64,000 nucleotides of DNA from Urechis unicinctus (lineage: Eukaryota; Annelida; Polychaeta; Xenopneusta; Urechidae): the NCBI GenBank assembly GCA_034190875.2, contig CM067343.1, positions 28,002,936 to 28,066,935 of the forward strand, read 5' to 3'. Positions 1 to 12,600 of the stretch are shown one piece after another. Numbering within the stretch: the first letter of the stretch is position 1; every line of letters begins with the position of its first letter. A program made the translations under genes and the position numbers. The notes under the pieces are model-generated. The model had not been told where the DNA came from. It ran no database searches and saw only the letters and a list, made by a program, of their open reading frames with translations.

Positions 1-382
1 GGGGGGTGGTGGGGGAAAAAAAAGTGACAAGGTGGGGTGAGTTGTAGGGAAAGTGACATGGTGGGGTGAGATGTGGAGGAAAGTGACAAGGTGGGGTGAG
101 TTGTGGGGAAATTGACAAGGTGGGGTGAGTTGTGGGGAAAGTGACAAAGATGGGTGAGTTGTGGGGGAAAGTGACATGGTGGGGTCAGATGTGGAGGAAA
201 GTGACAAGGTGGGGTGAGTTGTGGGGAAATTGACAAGGTGGGGTGAGTTGTGGGGAAAGTGACAAAGAGGGGTGAGTTGTGGGGGAAAGTGACATGGTGG
301 GGTGAGTTTTGTGGAAAAGTGACATGGTGGGGTGAGATGTGGGGGAAAGTGACATGGTGGGGTGAGTTGTTGGGTTGTGATA
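1..382. repeat. 29-30 bp minisatellite in neuroglian intron
   Basis: About 13 imperfect copies of a G-rich unit built on GGTGAGTTGTGGGGAAAGTG, alternating GACAAGG and GACATGG variants. It lies in the intron following FnIII-1 and runs off the window edge. It is open in one frame on each strand only because of its composition. Confidence 0.9.
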
Positions 383-568
383 TTGATGGGGCAAGTTGTT
401 GGGGCAAACATCATGGGTTTTGTAGTTATGTGCGTAGTAAAAAAGGGCAAATTTGTGGGGAAATGTGACGTGAAATTAACACAGATGGCTTAACAAACAG
501 GGTGTTGATTTGGGAATTGAAACAACAATTTATGTTTATCTTTTCAGTAACCCTAATGTGAACTCTAC

Positions 569-939
569 CTTCCATGTGATGACCAGTTTGCCTTTGCCCC
601 GATCCTCAGTACACACCCCCTCTGGGTTGGAATAAGGTATCTTCTGTGGCGTCTCACACTCAGAAGTGAACATGCTAGGGTCACTTTCACCCAAAGCATT
701 CACTGCACGCACATGGAATGTATAGATGGCCCAGGGAGAGAGAGCTATTTCAGCGGATGACACGGCGGCTGGCACAGTGAGAGCTCTTGTGTACTCTTCA
801 GCGCCATCAAACGAGGTGTTGTAGTAGACACGGTACTCTATGATGGGCTCGTTGTTATCGTTGCCAGGGCTCCAAGTAATCTCGGCCGAGCTAGCGACAC
901 ACTTCGGCCTGAGGACGTCCACTACTGGGTCAGGACGAT
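569..939 (-). CDS. Nrg: Exon 13: FnIII-1 and start of FnIII-2
   Basis: The acceptor GATGAAAG|AT gives the expected TVK-DRPDPVVDVL junction, and the donor is ACATGGAAG|GTAGAG; 371 nt, phase 1 to phase 0. The exon encodes AEITWSPGNDNNEPIIEYRV, then YYNTSFDGAEEYTRALTV, then LSPWAIYTFHVRAVNALGES, then KIPYSNPEGV and KGKLVITWK. A second in-frame acceptor at 988-989 would add 16 residues before DRPDP. Confidence 0.92.
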
Positions 940-3900
940 CTTTCATCACATCACACACACATTCAAAATCATACACGGTTGCATAACCTATAATGTTAAG
1001 TACACACAGCCTTGTCCATTATGGAATAACAGCCTTGTTTTATCAATTTCAGGGAGGGAATTTCTGCTAACACTCTACGTTGTATCACTATATACCAACA
1101 GTTAAACATTGAGAAGGGCTACGATTAAGTGAGGGGTTGGGATTGAGAGTGGAGGCAAGATGCCGACCTTTAACGGTCAGAGTTGCATCATGCGAGGCCT
1201 CATCCAGGTTATTGCTAGCCAGACATGTGTACACCGCTGTGTCTGAAGCCTTCACCATCTTGATCTTGAGGGAGTGATCCACCGTGTTGATCTCCATGTT
1301 GCCCTCTTGCAAGAAGTTAATGGCAACGTTATCACGGAGCCACGTGTACGTGAGATGGTCCGCTTCATTGGGGTCTGTGCTGGCATTACAGCGGAACACC
1401 ACATCCACACCTGCATTCACAGTCTGCGAGCGGGGTCGAACGTGGAGGGTGGTTCTCTCTGAAAGGGAGCAGAAGGACACAATAAGACATGATGAGGATG
1501 AAGGCAACATGACGTGATGAGGATGAAGGCAACATGACGTGATGAGGATGAAGGCAACATGACGTAATGATGATGAAGGCAACATGACGTAATAAGGATG
1601 AAGGCAACATGACGTGATGAGGATGAAGGCAACATGAATATTCATTCGAATATTTTACATTTTTCAGGGCCTTGGTCAAGGTCACTGATAACCTATCCAA
1701 TTTACAGTCCCATCAGGAATAACAATAGGACTTCAAATTATTTAGAAAATTGTGTTCACATGGAGCAAGATAAGCTGACAATATCAGAACCAGATGCCTA
1801 AAGAGACCAAAGACTGGGATGACACTTGACAGCTACCATGAACAGGGTCATCAATGGCACCGTACTCACCCCTAACCACAAGGCTTCCACTTGTTTTAGC
1901 ATCGCCAAACTTGTTAAGGGCATAGCACTCATAAGTACCATTATCTCTCAAGCTGACCGCCTGTTAAACAAGTTCACAGCAAGGTCAGTTCATCTCTGGC
2001 ATAAAAATCGTCACAGCCTCCAATACATAGCTATGTCCAGCACTATTAAGCTAAGTCACATGAGTTCAGAAAGTTCTTCTCTGTAGGTTATGAGAATAAG
2101 TGTGTAAAACGAATATATAAAAGTGAGATAGTTTCACGGTTGAGAGAGAAGGTTACACCGTTACCTTTATGGTAAGATGGCCAAGTCGGTTGACAACAAA
2201 CTTGGGTGTTTGTGGCACTGGCACGAGAGGTTTACCTCGTTTCCATGTGATGACAGGATCAGGTGCCCCAAACACCTCACACTCGAGGGTAGCATCCTGT
2301 GTAGAGGCTGCCTTGGTGATGGGGGCGGGAACCTTGATGAAGGATGGCGGCTCAGCTGAAAATAAAAACAACCACCAATCACCAACCACTACACCATTGA
2401 AGACAAACCATCCTAAACTATATGGCTGGCATTTTAAAGTGTCATGTATGCAATCACAATAATGTGAACTCCATTCAAGGGAGGTGTGACTCCTATAGGT
2501 CAAGTTTTTGAGGTGTGCCGGAAACTGAAGTTTTTAAATTGTTGCCAAGTGATATCCACTGAATGTCAATCATATGATGGACACAGCTTCATGATGTGAG
2601 TTATAGACTGGCCCTCATCTCACCATACTCGGGGGGGGGGGCACTTAAGTGTATAGAGGTAGTACACATGTGCCGCGTGGGTATGGGTACGCTTTTTTGC
2701 CATTTTCACCTTGTACAACGGGTTATACACTAGCATAATACCTTCTAGACGGGGTATGCTTTTGTCCATTTTCAGTTTTATCCAGTTTTCGAGGTCGCGC
2801 GGCACACCCCTATCCGGGATAAGGGCAAGTGCCCCCCCACCCCCCGAGGCCATACTCACACCATCAAATAATTGCCTGGTTCATGCAATACCAATATCTC
2901 ACATGATGCAATGCCATAATCAGGCTCACAGGGACACCTTGCAACTGTTACAAATGGTTTGCGTATGTTTGTAGTTTTTCAACTGACAAGGATGCAATGG
3001 AGACATAAGTGCCAATCATATAAAGCTGCTTTCATTCTCAAGGTAGCGATTTAATCAGAAGTGAATATTCTGTGAATATTCTGGATTGGAGTGTGATCCA
3101 CATTGATAACAGAGAAACAGCTTCTGTAGAGATCATCTTAAAACTGCATGAATTTGTCTAACTTTGCAGGTGCAAAGGAGTATTACTGGAAGCATAATTG
3201 TCTACCATTAAAACACAAAATTGCAAGGCAAAAAAAAAGGGTTCGTGACATATACCAGCATGTCCAAACCGTTCAAACGTACCCATGACATTGAGATAAG
3301 CATTCCTGTAATCATATCCATGTTGGTTGGAAGCATTGCACTGAATGACAGTGGCATCAGACTGTGTGAGGTGGACAAACGTGAGGGTCGTTTCCGTCAC
3401 TATGCGCCGTGGGTCGGCAGGAACATCTGTACACGTAATTTACCATCACTTCTACAACTTAAAGTTAAACACACATCTTTCAGGAATTTGATTTCAGTCC
3501 AAGCTGAATTTGAATCAATATATTAAATATACAGCAGTGATATGAGTGAATGCATGTTATGACTGTGTGAGAGACTGACTTTCTATGGGCACCCCGCCGA
3601 TGTACCACTGCAAGTTGGGTTTGGGCACGCCTCCAGCCGAGCACGTAAATGTGGCATTCTCCTCCTCGGATGAGCGGACGTTATGTGGCCCGTCGATGAG
3701 GAAAGGCATGGCTACACAATAGACACACATCCATCATTAATCATCACATGTGTCAATCAATCAAAGACATATAAGTCAATGAATACCATACAAATAGGCA
3801 AATCAATTGCATACAATCAATAAACACTGACGCATTGACCACAATGTATTAATTTACTTCATGTGTAAGCAGGGCATGAAATTGGCAAATATGTGAATTG

Positions 3901-6900
3901 CCCCTTCAACAAAATCAACTGGCCCTGCCATTATTTAACTGGTACTCTCAAAGGTCTTGTTATTCACAATGCAGAGGGCATTAAAACTCTCTTGACAATA
4001 GCTATCATAAGATAAACATGATCGAAGCAGTTGCAGTAAACCATAAGGCAGTATTCTTCATTCAGTTACATAACAATTATTAGCGACATAATAAAGAATA
4101 AGAAGAAGTGAAAAAGCTGGGTGAAGGTGGACTTTTTTTTAATTCATCACCGTCGCATTTAGGTAAACCTTTGACGAACTTGTTCATTCGTTAAACTTGG
4201 GAAAAATAATTAGCCTGAAGTATCAAATCAGCGGTGCATAGCAGACTTGTAACGCCGGGAAAATTTGACACTCATTTGCAATGTGACATGGACTGACCAA
4301 TAAAAACGAGTTATACATCTCATTGATAATCGTGTGGTTTCGTCAAAATGGAAATAACCGAAGTACTCTGGATAAAAGCGGAGGTGAAGTCAATTGGGTC
4401 AGTTAACAATTTCAAACGATCGCGCGGTTGTCAACATGGTTATCTTTTGACGTCGAGCATGGTTACAAGTAAGGAAATTCATTATGGTATGGCCACATAG
4501 AAACCTGCAAGCTCCAGGGGCGGTCCTATCAATGGATCGATAGATTATGAAGAATGCAGGCGGACTGGCTCACAATGACAGCCACGCCCCCTGGCAGCAT
4601 GAGACTTACACTCCACGCGGACTTCGATGGTACGTTTGACAGGCTGTTGGCCGGGTCCGTTTGTGGCCAAGCACTCGTACTTGCCGGCGTCGCCAATCTC
4701 AACGTTGTGGATGACCAGCTCCATGTTGTGACTTTCCTCAGGGAAGACGGCGTTGTCCGGCATGGGCTTGAGCACGCGGTGCCACCTTACATCCGGGGTG
4801 GGACTGATACAGCCAGCTACGTTTAATGTCTCCTCGTATTGGATCAATGGCAACAGATTGTTAAATATAATTTAAAGCCTGATTTAGGAAGGGTATGCAG
4901 ACAGAGAGCAAATATTTTGTATTCATTGTGAGGAACTAACTGACTCAGTAGAAAGCCAGTAAAAAACACTTCCTCAGCCATACATTCATAACTGATGCTT
5001 ATATACTCACTATCCCGAGAAGATGCATTTCATCTTGAGCAGACCACCGCTCACGACCACCGGGAAGTCCTCAGACGACCACTCGTATTTGGCCAGCTGG
5101 TTAGATGGGGTATCTGGATCCACCAAAACTCATCATGTAAAATAAGATGGATCACTTTAACATACACATGGTTATCAGGCATACTTTGAAGATTTTACTT
5201 GATACGAAAGCAACTAAAATTTGCACCGAGGACAAACAAAAAGCCTAATGGCAAAAGTCGGGTAAACTGAAGAATGAAGATGCAAATGTATTGTATAAAA
5301 TTATGGACATAATATATATGTATATATATAGCTTTAACACAAAAAACTGGATAAACTGTAAGCTCAAATTATGATACATTTTTTGTTGATAACATGCAGG
5401 GTGCAGTGAACTATGAACATGCTTCCACACAATAGCAAGTGAAGGTTATGATCTTGCTGATCCTATACAAGTTGAAACAACTATGAGAAAGAACTAAGTT
5501 AATAGACTACTGAATTGCTACTGAATTAAATGCCGTCCGTCATCCAAGCCTCATCAACCAACCGACCCTCAGCTGATAACTGTTTCAACACCCGAGACGT
5601 GATGGCCAAATGCTTATAATAATCACTGTGGATGCATTGACAACAGAATTACCATCCTTGATAACTACCTCCGTTGAGTTGGATCAAAAGTTCAGTCTAA
5701 GCTGGATCAGCACGGGTCGGTTAGTCAAGCTCACTACGGAGGGTTAACTGAAAGCCTAAAATCATGCCTGAACCACTATCGTTTTGATGTTGACCGTCAT
5801 GATTTTAAACGTCAATCGCCATGATGCACCATGACACAGAATATAACTGATACCCAAGTGATTATGGTTAAAGGAAACTCTAGAGACTACTTACTACAAG
5901 CTAAACAACTACATGAAGACACTCAACACAAAGAACACGTGACTCAACAAAGCACAAACACAAGGAGTTATTCACCCAATCATATCTCCACGTCACATAC
6001 ACTTAAGGGTTATGCATGTCTAACAAACGTACAACACGTTACCAAGGGGAAGTGCGGGTTGTGCATGTATCTGGGCCTACTCCTGGTCTCAACATGACCA
6101 GTGTATCGACATATATGAGGCAAAACAATTCAATTCAAACAATATTGAGGTTGAAAGGTGGCACATTTTGAAAGACGGAAGGTCCACCTTTTGCAAGAAG
6201 CAAGAGGGAGGCAATGAGCTGGATCTGACTCAAAGAGCAAGAGAGAAAGGCAAAAGAAGGCAAGAAACCACAGATATGGGAAGCAAAAGTAAGATGGATG
6301 AACGAACATGACAGAACACAAGGCCATCCACTTCATCAACATCCACTCCATCAACAACACAGGCCATCCACTCCATCAACAGAACACAGGCCATCCACTC
6401 CATCAACAGAACACAAGGCCATCCACTCCATCAACAGAACACAAGGCCATCCACTCCATCAACAGAACACAGGCCATCCACTCCATCAACAGAACACAGG
6501 TCATCCACTCCATCAACAGAAAACAAGGCCATCCATCCCATCATCAAACAGAACACAGGCCATCCACTCCATCAACAGAACACAGGCCATCCACTCCATC
6601 AGTCAAAACACAGGCCATCCACAACAACAATCAAAAGACAGGCCACAGGCTAATACCGGATAAATAAATGGCCGTACATCTTCAAACCCAACTACTGCCA
6701 TAAAGCTGACAACAAATCGACAGCCTTCTGATCACCCCCCTCTGGGAAAAACCCGGCACAGAGCTTCATCCCAAACCTGGCCTATCTAGCATCTTGTACT
6801 GTGTGACTTAGCTTGTATAATACAATGCATCATGCTCTGTCAACACCAATAAACATCATATGGTCAGCCAACAACATAGATTACGTCAGCACCGCTGATT

Positions 6901-9524
6901 GGACCCCATAATGAAGCAGGGACGTTTGTGGTAGAAGCTTACAAGTTACCCCGACAGTATCACAAATAATGAGCTCTGCTTGGCCTTAAACACATTCAAC
7001 CCAAAAACAAATTGCAATTGGTCTGAAATATTTGATACACATGTACATAATTTTGACATATCAGCTGAACGCGGAAATTTCACCAATGAGCTGATATCCA
7101 GCTTTATATGTGTCAACATTTTTAATTACACATCACTGGTCAAAGTTTGTAAGAAATTTTAAAGAGGTCCTCCTTTTGAAATCCTTTCGTGATGAGGGAA
7201 GCTACGAGTGCCAAGCAGAGCCCATGATGAGCGACACTATCTAGGTCATCACAACACTTCAACCACAAATTCACATCCACATCCCTGGTGACAGCATCAC
7301 TGATATCAGGCACAGATCGGGTGGCCATGCCAAAAACAGAAAAAACTCAGCCATTGCTGTCTCGCTTACTTCCTACAAAAAAAAAAGTTGCCACTCATTA
7401 CATTCAGACTCGGGTGATATTCATTAGCGACGTAAAAAAACCCGTAAAAACCTCCACAGCGTGTCAACCAAAGAAAGCTACAGATCGATACAAGAATGGA
7501 TTGAAAAATCAAGACAAGCGTTAGCATTGCTCTGTAATGTAAGGCGCTTTTACTCAATCACCGAAAAAACCATGTAAGGTGGAGAAGAAAGCGAGAGAAG
7601 AAAAAGAGGCAAGAGGCAAAGACAGTAAGAGGAGCAGTGAACATACCTCCCATGGCAGACACCATGATTTTCTGATTATCTCCCTGCATAAGTCCATTAA
7701 TGACCGTATTCTCGACTATACACACGTACGTGGACGTCGGCGAAGTTAACTGGTCCTCGGCTTTTATATTTGCAATGTATAGGTTCCCTATCCAAAGTGC
7801 AGTGGGATGGAGACAGAACATAGTAGGCATGGTTAGTGAATGACATGCTGTTGACACATAGGTTATAACAATACACCATCCACCCCACAACATCATTCTC
7901 CAGGCAAGCTCTCGGCTGTGCAGTTGACCAATCACAGTCCTTGAACAGTCAGCCAATCTCAAGCCTTCTCACATATCAACACTATGGTAGATAATCTTTT
8001 TGTAAAATATTTTTGATTAATAAAAAAACCCAAAAAACAAGGATGAATGCATAAAATGGCACATATGAGAGATATATGGTTTGTTGTGATTGGCTGACTG
8101 TTACCATGTGTGCATTTCACTTAACGACGGGGACTACCTGGGACAGGTAAGATCTTGTGATCATCACCAACAACGTATGAACGCAACACTTGGTTGCGTA
8201 CAACACATGAGTAGACATGACCCTCTATATCACTGCTGCCATCATCCATTTCCACATGGGCAAAATACAGATTGCCTAGAGACAGACACGTTACATACAG
8301 CAAGCTGACAATCACTCTTGTGAAATCTGCTGGTATATCATATGGAAAATTCGACAAATTTACACATCAACACAGGTCAGCTGATCATTCTACTATTCAT
8401 GACAGAATGATTGATTTAAATCCTGAAAAAGGAGGCACCCTTTGTTTTAACTGATACCACAAATACTCAGGCAGCTGAAAGAGCAATCAGACATCGCAGT
8501 GAATGAACATGATATGCAGAACATTCATACAGGCGCCAAGCCAGAACGTTATGATGACACAGCATTTATCGTAGCGACCCCGCTCAGAATGGTACATCAA
8601 TGGACGTACCACTGTAATCGGTGGTGACCCTGGCATCGACATCAATAGGTTTAAGTCTCTGCCCGGGACTGCTGATTCCCCAGTAGATGGAGCCACTTGG
8701 GTAGCTCATGGGAGGCTCACACTTGAGACGTAGAGCCGAGCCGATGGTGGGTCGGTGAACCTGTACCTCTTTCTTGGTAAACGACATCAGTACTGCAAAA
8801 CAAACATGGTAAGTGATGTGCAGATGAACTCGACTCCGGTTCCATCAAAGACATACAACAGGAACACTCAGTTATCTTAAAGATTCTAGCTGTACAAGGT
8901 GTTTTTGATAAGACTCAGTAGATATCCTGCCATGCTGCCTACAGAAGTATCACCATAGGGGGACGATATACCCTCATCACTCACCTGCCCGCTTGAGATG
9001 CGTCTTCTGACTGACAGCAGTACCCAGCATGTTATGGGCAAAGCACTGGTACACGCCCTCATCTTGTTCGCCTGGCTGCTTGATGGTGATTGTACCCGAA
9101 CCAGGGGTTCCAACAAAGTTACTGTAATCACTGATGTTGAACTTAACCCCATCTTTCTCCCACCAATATCTGATAGGAAACAAGGTCAAATATACGGGTA
9201 GAAACATGCATGTGGTGTGTCAACTAAGACCTGAACGTCGTGAGCAGGAGTGAATAGCTAAGGGAAGAGAAGGTGAACTTTGACATCATTATTGATTGAC
9301 TATAGAATGGATCCTTTATGAAGGACGTACATGGCAATTATTTGAGAAACATTAGTATTATGTGACCAGTTAAATGACAAGTAAGCAATCAATGAACACA
9401 TAACAAACTACACGGGTCATTGAGGACATAGCTTAGATACGTGGTAACTGTTGAGCATATTAAAGCAACACTAAAGGAAAAACCTCAATTAGTAATCAAC
9501 ATCTTTACACACACACACCCATAT

Positions 9525-9616
<92 letters not shown>

Positions 9617-12600
9617 TTTGTGAATTAAGTTAATAAACATAAATAAGCAACAAATAAATGTACTCAACACCACCCTATATCTACTTTTAACCATATAAGG
9701 CATGTCTAGAAATACATATAGTGCTGTTCATGTACAATCATGTATTGCTAAGCTTACAAAGACAGCTCCAGTCATTCAAGCCTGTCACCTCACCTGGGAA
9801 CAGGGCTCCCAGTCGCTTCACACAGTAACTTAACTTCAAAATCTTGATTTTCCTGAAATGCTACTTCAGTCGCAGCGGTTCTTACAAATTGTGGTGGTGT
9901 TTTCACTAAATCAACAAAAAAAAAAAGAACAAACAAACCCAAACTTAGCACCAACCAATATTAAACCAATCTACAAAAAAAACAAATAATTCATGCGAAA
10001 GACACACAGCAGCCATAATGGGAACACCAACCTAAAAAAACAAAAATAAAAACTGAAATTATAAAAAAGGCACCAAAAACAGGGGAGACTACATGCTAAG
10101 TGGAGGGACAATCCTGGCCCAGTAGAGGGCAGCACTTACTCAGGGGCAGGGTTCCCCCTTGCTTCACAAATGAGTGTGGCTCCCTCGTTGTCAAAGGCTT
10201 GCTCTTTTCTAGGCTGCTGGACAATCTGCGGGGGGTTCTTCGCTGAAATAGAACCGAAGCAAGCAGGGGTGTTATGAGGGGGTCAATCAAATCGAGGCTT
10301 GTTTCTTTGACTATTCATCTCAACCAACACTACATATTAGCAATGATACCTAAAAATTGTGATTCCAATTTATCATCAACCCAAAGCGTTTCCCCGCAGG
10401 TAAACCCGCTTTAGGTAGATGATAGATTGGAATTACAATCAAACTTCAATACACAGGTAAGTCTCGTTTAATTTTTAAATTTAAGTGGCAAGGTATGAAG
10501 AACATGATACACATTCAAATAGAGGAATGGAATACAATGCAGTTAAAAAACAGTCAACGTTGGAAACTAGCCATTAACAAAGCACTTGATTGCATGCGAT
10601 ATGCTGCAATAAAAACAGAACTTGTCCAGTTAATACTGTGGACGCATTCTCTCTAGAAACAAAAGAGAAGAATGAAATGAGTGGCCAGCATGTCATGTCA
10701 TCAATAGATGTCAACAACAATAAAATTCAGTAAATACAAACATTACATTTCAATTGCAAAATTTGAGAAGAAACATCGGTTGCGATAAACTATGTATGTT
10801 AAGAGGGTACCGCTAGTAGGCAATATCTTAATCAGCCACATGCAAACCGTGCCGGGACAGAGCAGAGTGAGCATGGCTTGTGACAATTGTTTGACAAGTG
10901 CTGAGAGGTGTTAGTTTGTGAAGAGACAGTATGATTATAGCTCAGGTGTTAGTGCAATTAACTAGAAATCACAGGTGTTACAAACAGTTTCCTTAACAAC
11001 CCCACAGCAACAATTTGAACAATCAGTGGCAGTAAAGCTTAAAATTTCTACGCAATTTGATCAAGGTTTACCTTGATTCTTATCACACCATTTCCCTGAT
11101 AACCTACATGCTGTCTAAATACACTTTCCCCCAAAAAAGATTTTCTACTTAGAGAGAATCACCACCCCCCCCCCCCACTTGGTTTTATTGATCTCATCAA
11201 TGCCACAATTTAACAAGGTATTACAAACATCCTGCTCAAATTGAATAGTAAGGAAAGGTTGATTCATAAACATATATGTTGTTGAAACTAAATCATCTTC
11301 AAATTCATCATGCAATTTAACCAAATAATTGATATTTGTCAATGATCCTAGCTTCTTTCTCAGATCTAACTAAACTAATGCTATAAATCAAAGATCTATG
11401 AAGCGAGTTCCAGCAGATGGGTGCATGGCTGCACCTTAAGAAGGTCTGCATTGGTAGCAGGTGACGTTGATCATCAAAATATTGACGATAAACCGTGTTT
11501 TTCTCAATTGCCACACAGTACACAGTGATGAGTGAGAGAGTGCACGCGTTCATCTAGAGGCTGGACTACTACAGCACAATACACGAACACAAACCGGCTA
11601 CTCTACTTACGATGAATTGAAGGAAAGCCGTGTGACCATTGCCACAACCTGCCTAAACAGCCAATAGGAAGAAGCAACACAAAACCATGCATACATAAAT
11701 CAGCCAATAGTTGCCTTTCTGACAGCATAGTAACAACAAGCAGCTCATTGTGATGACAATTTGTGCACATTGTGATCATTAAAACAAGAAAGCTGTAAAA
11801 CTACATTATACGTTACATATTTGGTTAGGGTGCGTTTCATATTAGATATTGTGTCCAAATTATCAATTAATACCAAATTTAATTGCAATATTAATGGAAG
11901 TTATATTACGCTGAAATAAGGAAAATATTGATTTGCAAAGAAAAGGCAGCAGCAAAGCATGCAAATCAAAATTACACTGAGTGAGGCATGGAAAACAACG
12001 AGGCCAAATTAATACAACGAGAGGGTACAGCCAATACACATTCCGATCAAAATGAACTTTGTTGTACATACGCATATCAAGGTCATTCAAAGCTTTTGTT
12101 CACCGAGATATATACGGATATTCTGGTATGAGATGTGATGATGTTAACTGTCTTTGAAGGTGCTGGTGGTAAGTGATGCTGAATGCATTCAATATGGTGT
12201 CTGAGATGAGAAGCAGAGCCATGAATGAGTGATACCAGCCATGCTGTTCTTCTGGCTGAATGAGAATGACATCACCTACACATAGGCTGCTGAGAGTCTC
12301 AGACAAGCTGAAAAGGTCAGTTCTATTTACAAGGCTGGGGGGTATGTAACAAGCAACAATAGCCTGTAGATGGCTATACCATAATGGTTATTCTATGGCC
12401 CGCATGAGATGCCATGAATTGCATAAGCAGATCATTCTTCTCAGATGATCTGAAGAGGATATTAAATATTAATGATATGATCAGCAATAATCCATTCAAC
12501 AGCACCTGATCATGTTGATTGGTCATCTGTTAAAAACAAAATGACCATTTATCAAATATAGCAGGATTTGATAGAAAAGCAATGCACTCGGACATGTAAG

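Larger units (their letters stand above)
5114..7646. other. Neuroglian intron 5b-6
   Basis: A 2.5-kb intron. It contains a short AT-rich tract near 5,310, a 27-bp minisatellite (about 6,322-6,628) and, on the opposite strand, a degenerate Ig-domain fragment near 7.2 kb. I see no third copy of the Ig2 half exon here. Confidence 0.6.

Noticed and set aside
1459-1645. N-terminal extension of the Ig6 open frame (Leu-Pro-Ser-Ser-His repeats)
   Set aside because: It lies upstream of a good acceptor at 1459-1460 and is made of the 25-bp intron repeat.
4581-4597. CTCF-like match just inside the exon 7 donor
   Set aside because: It departs from the core at two positions and from the extension at two more; too weak to list as a site.
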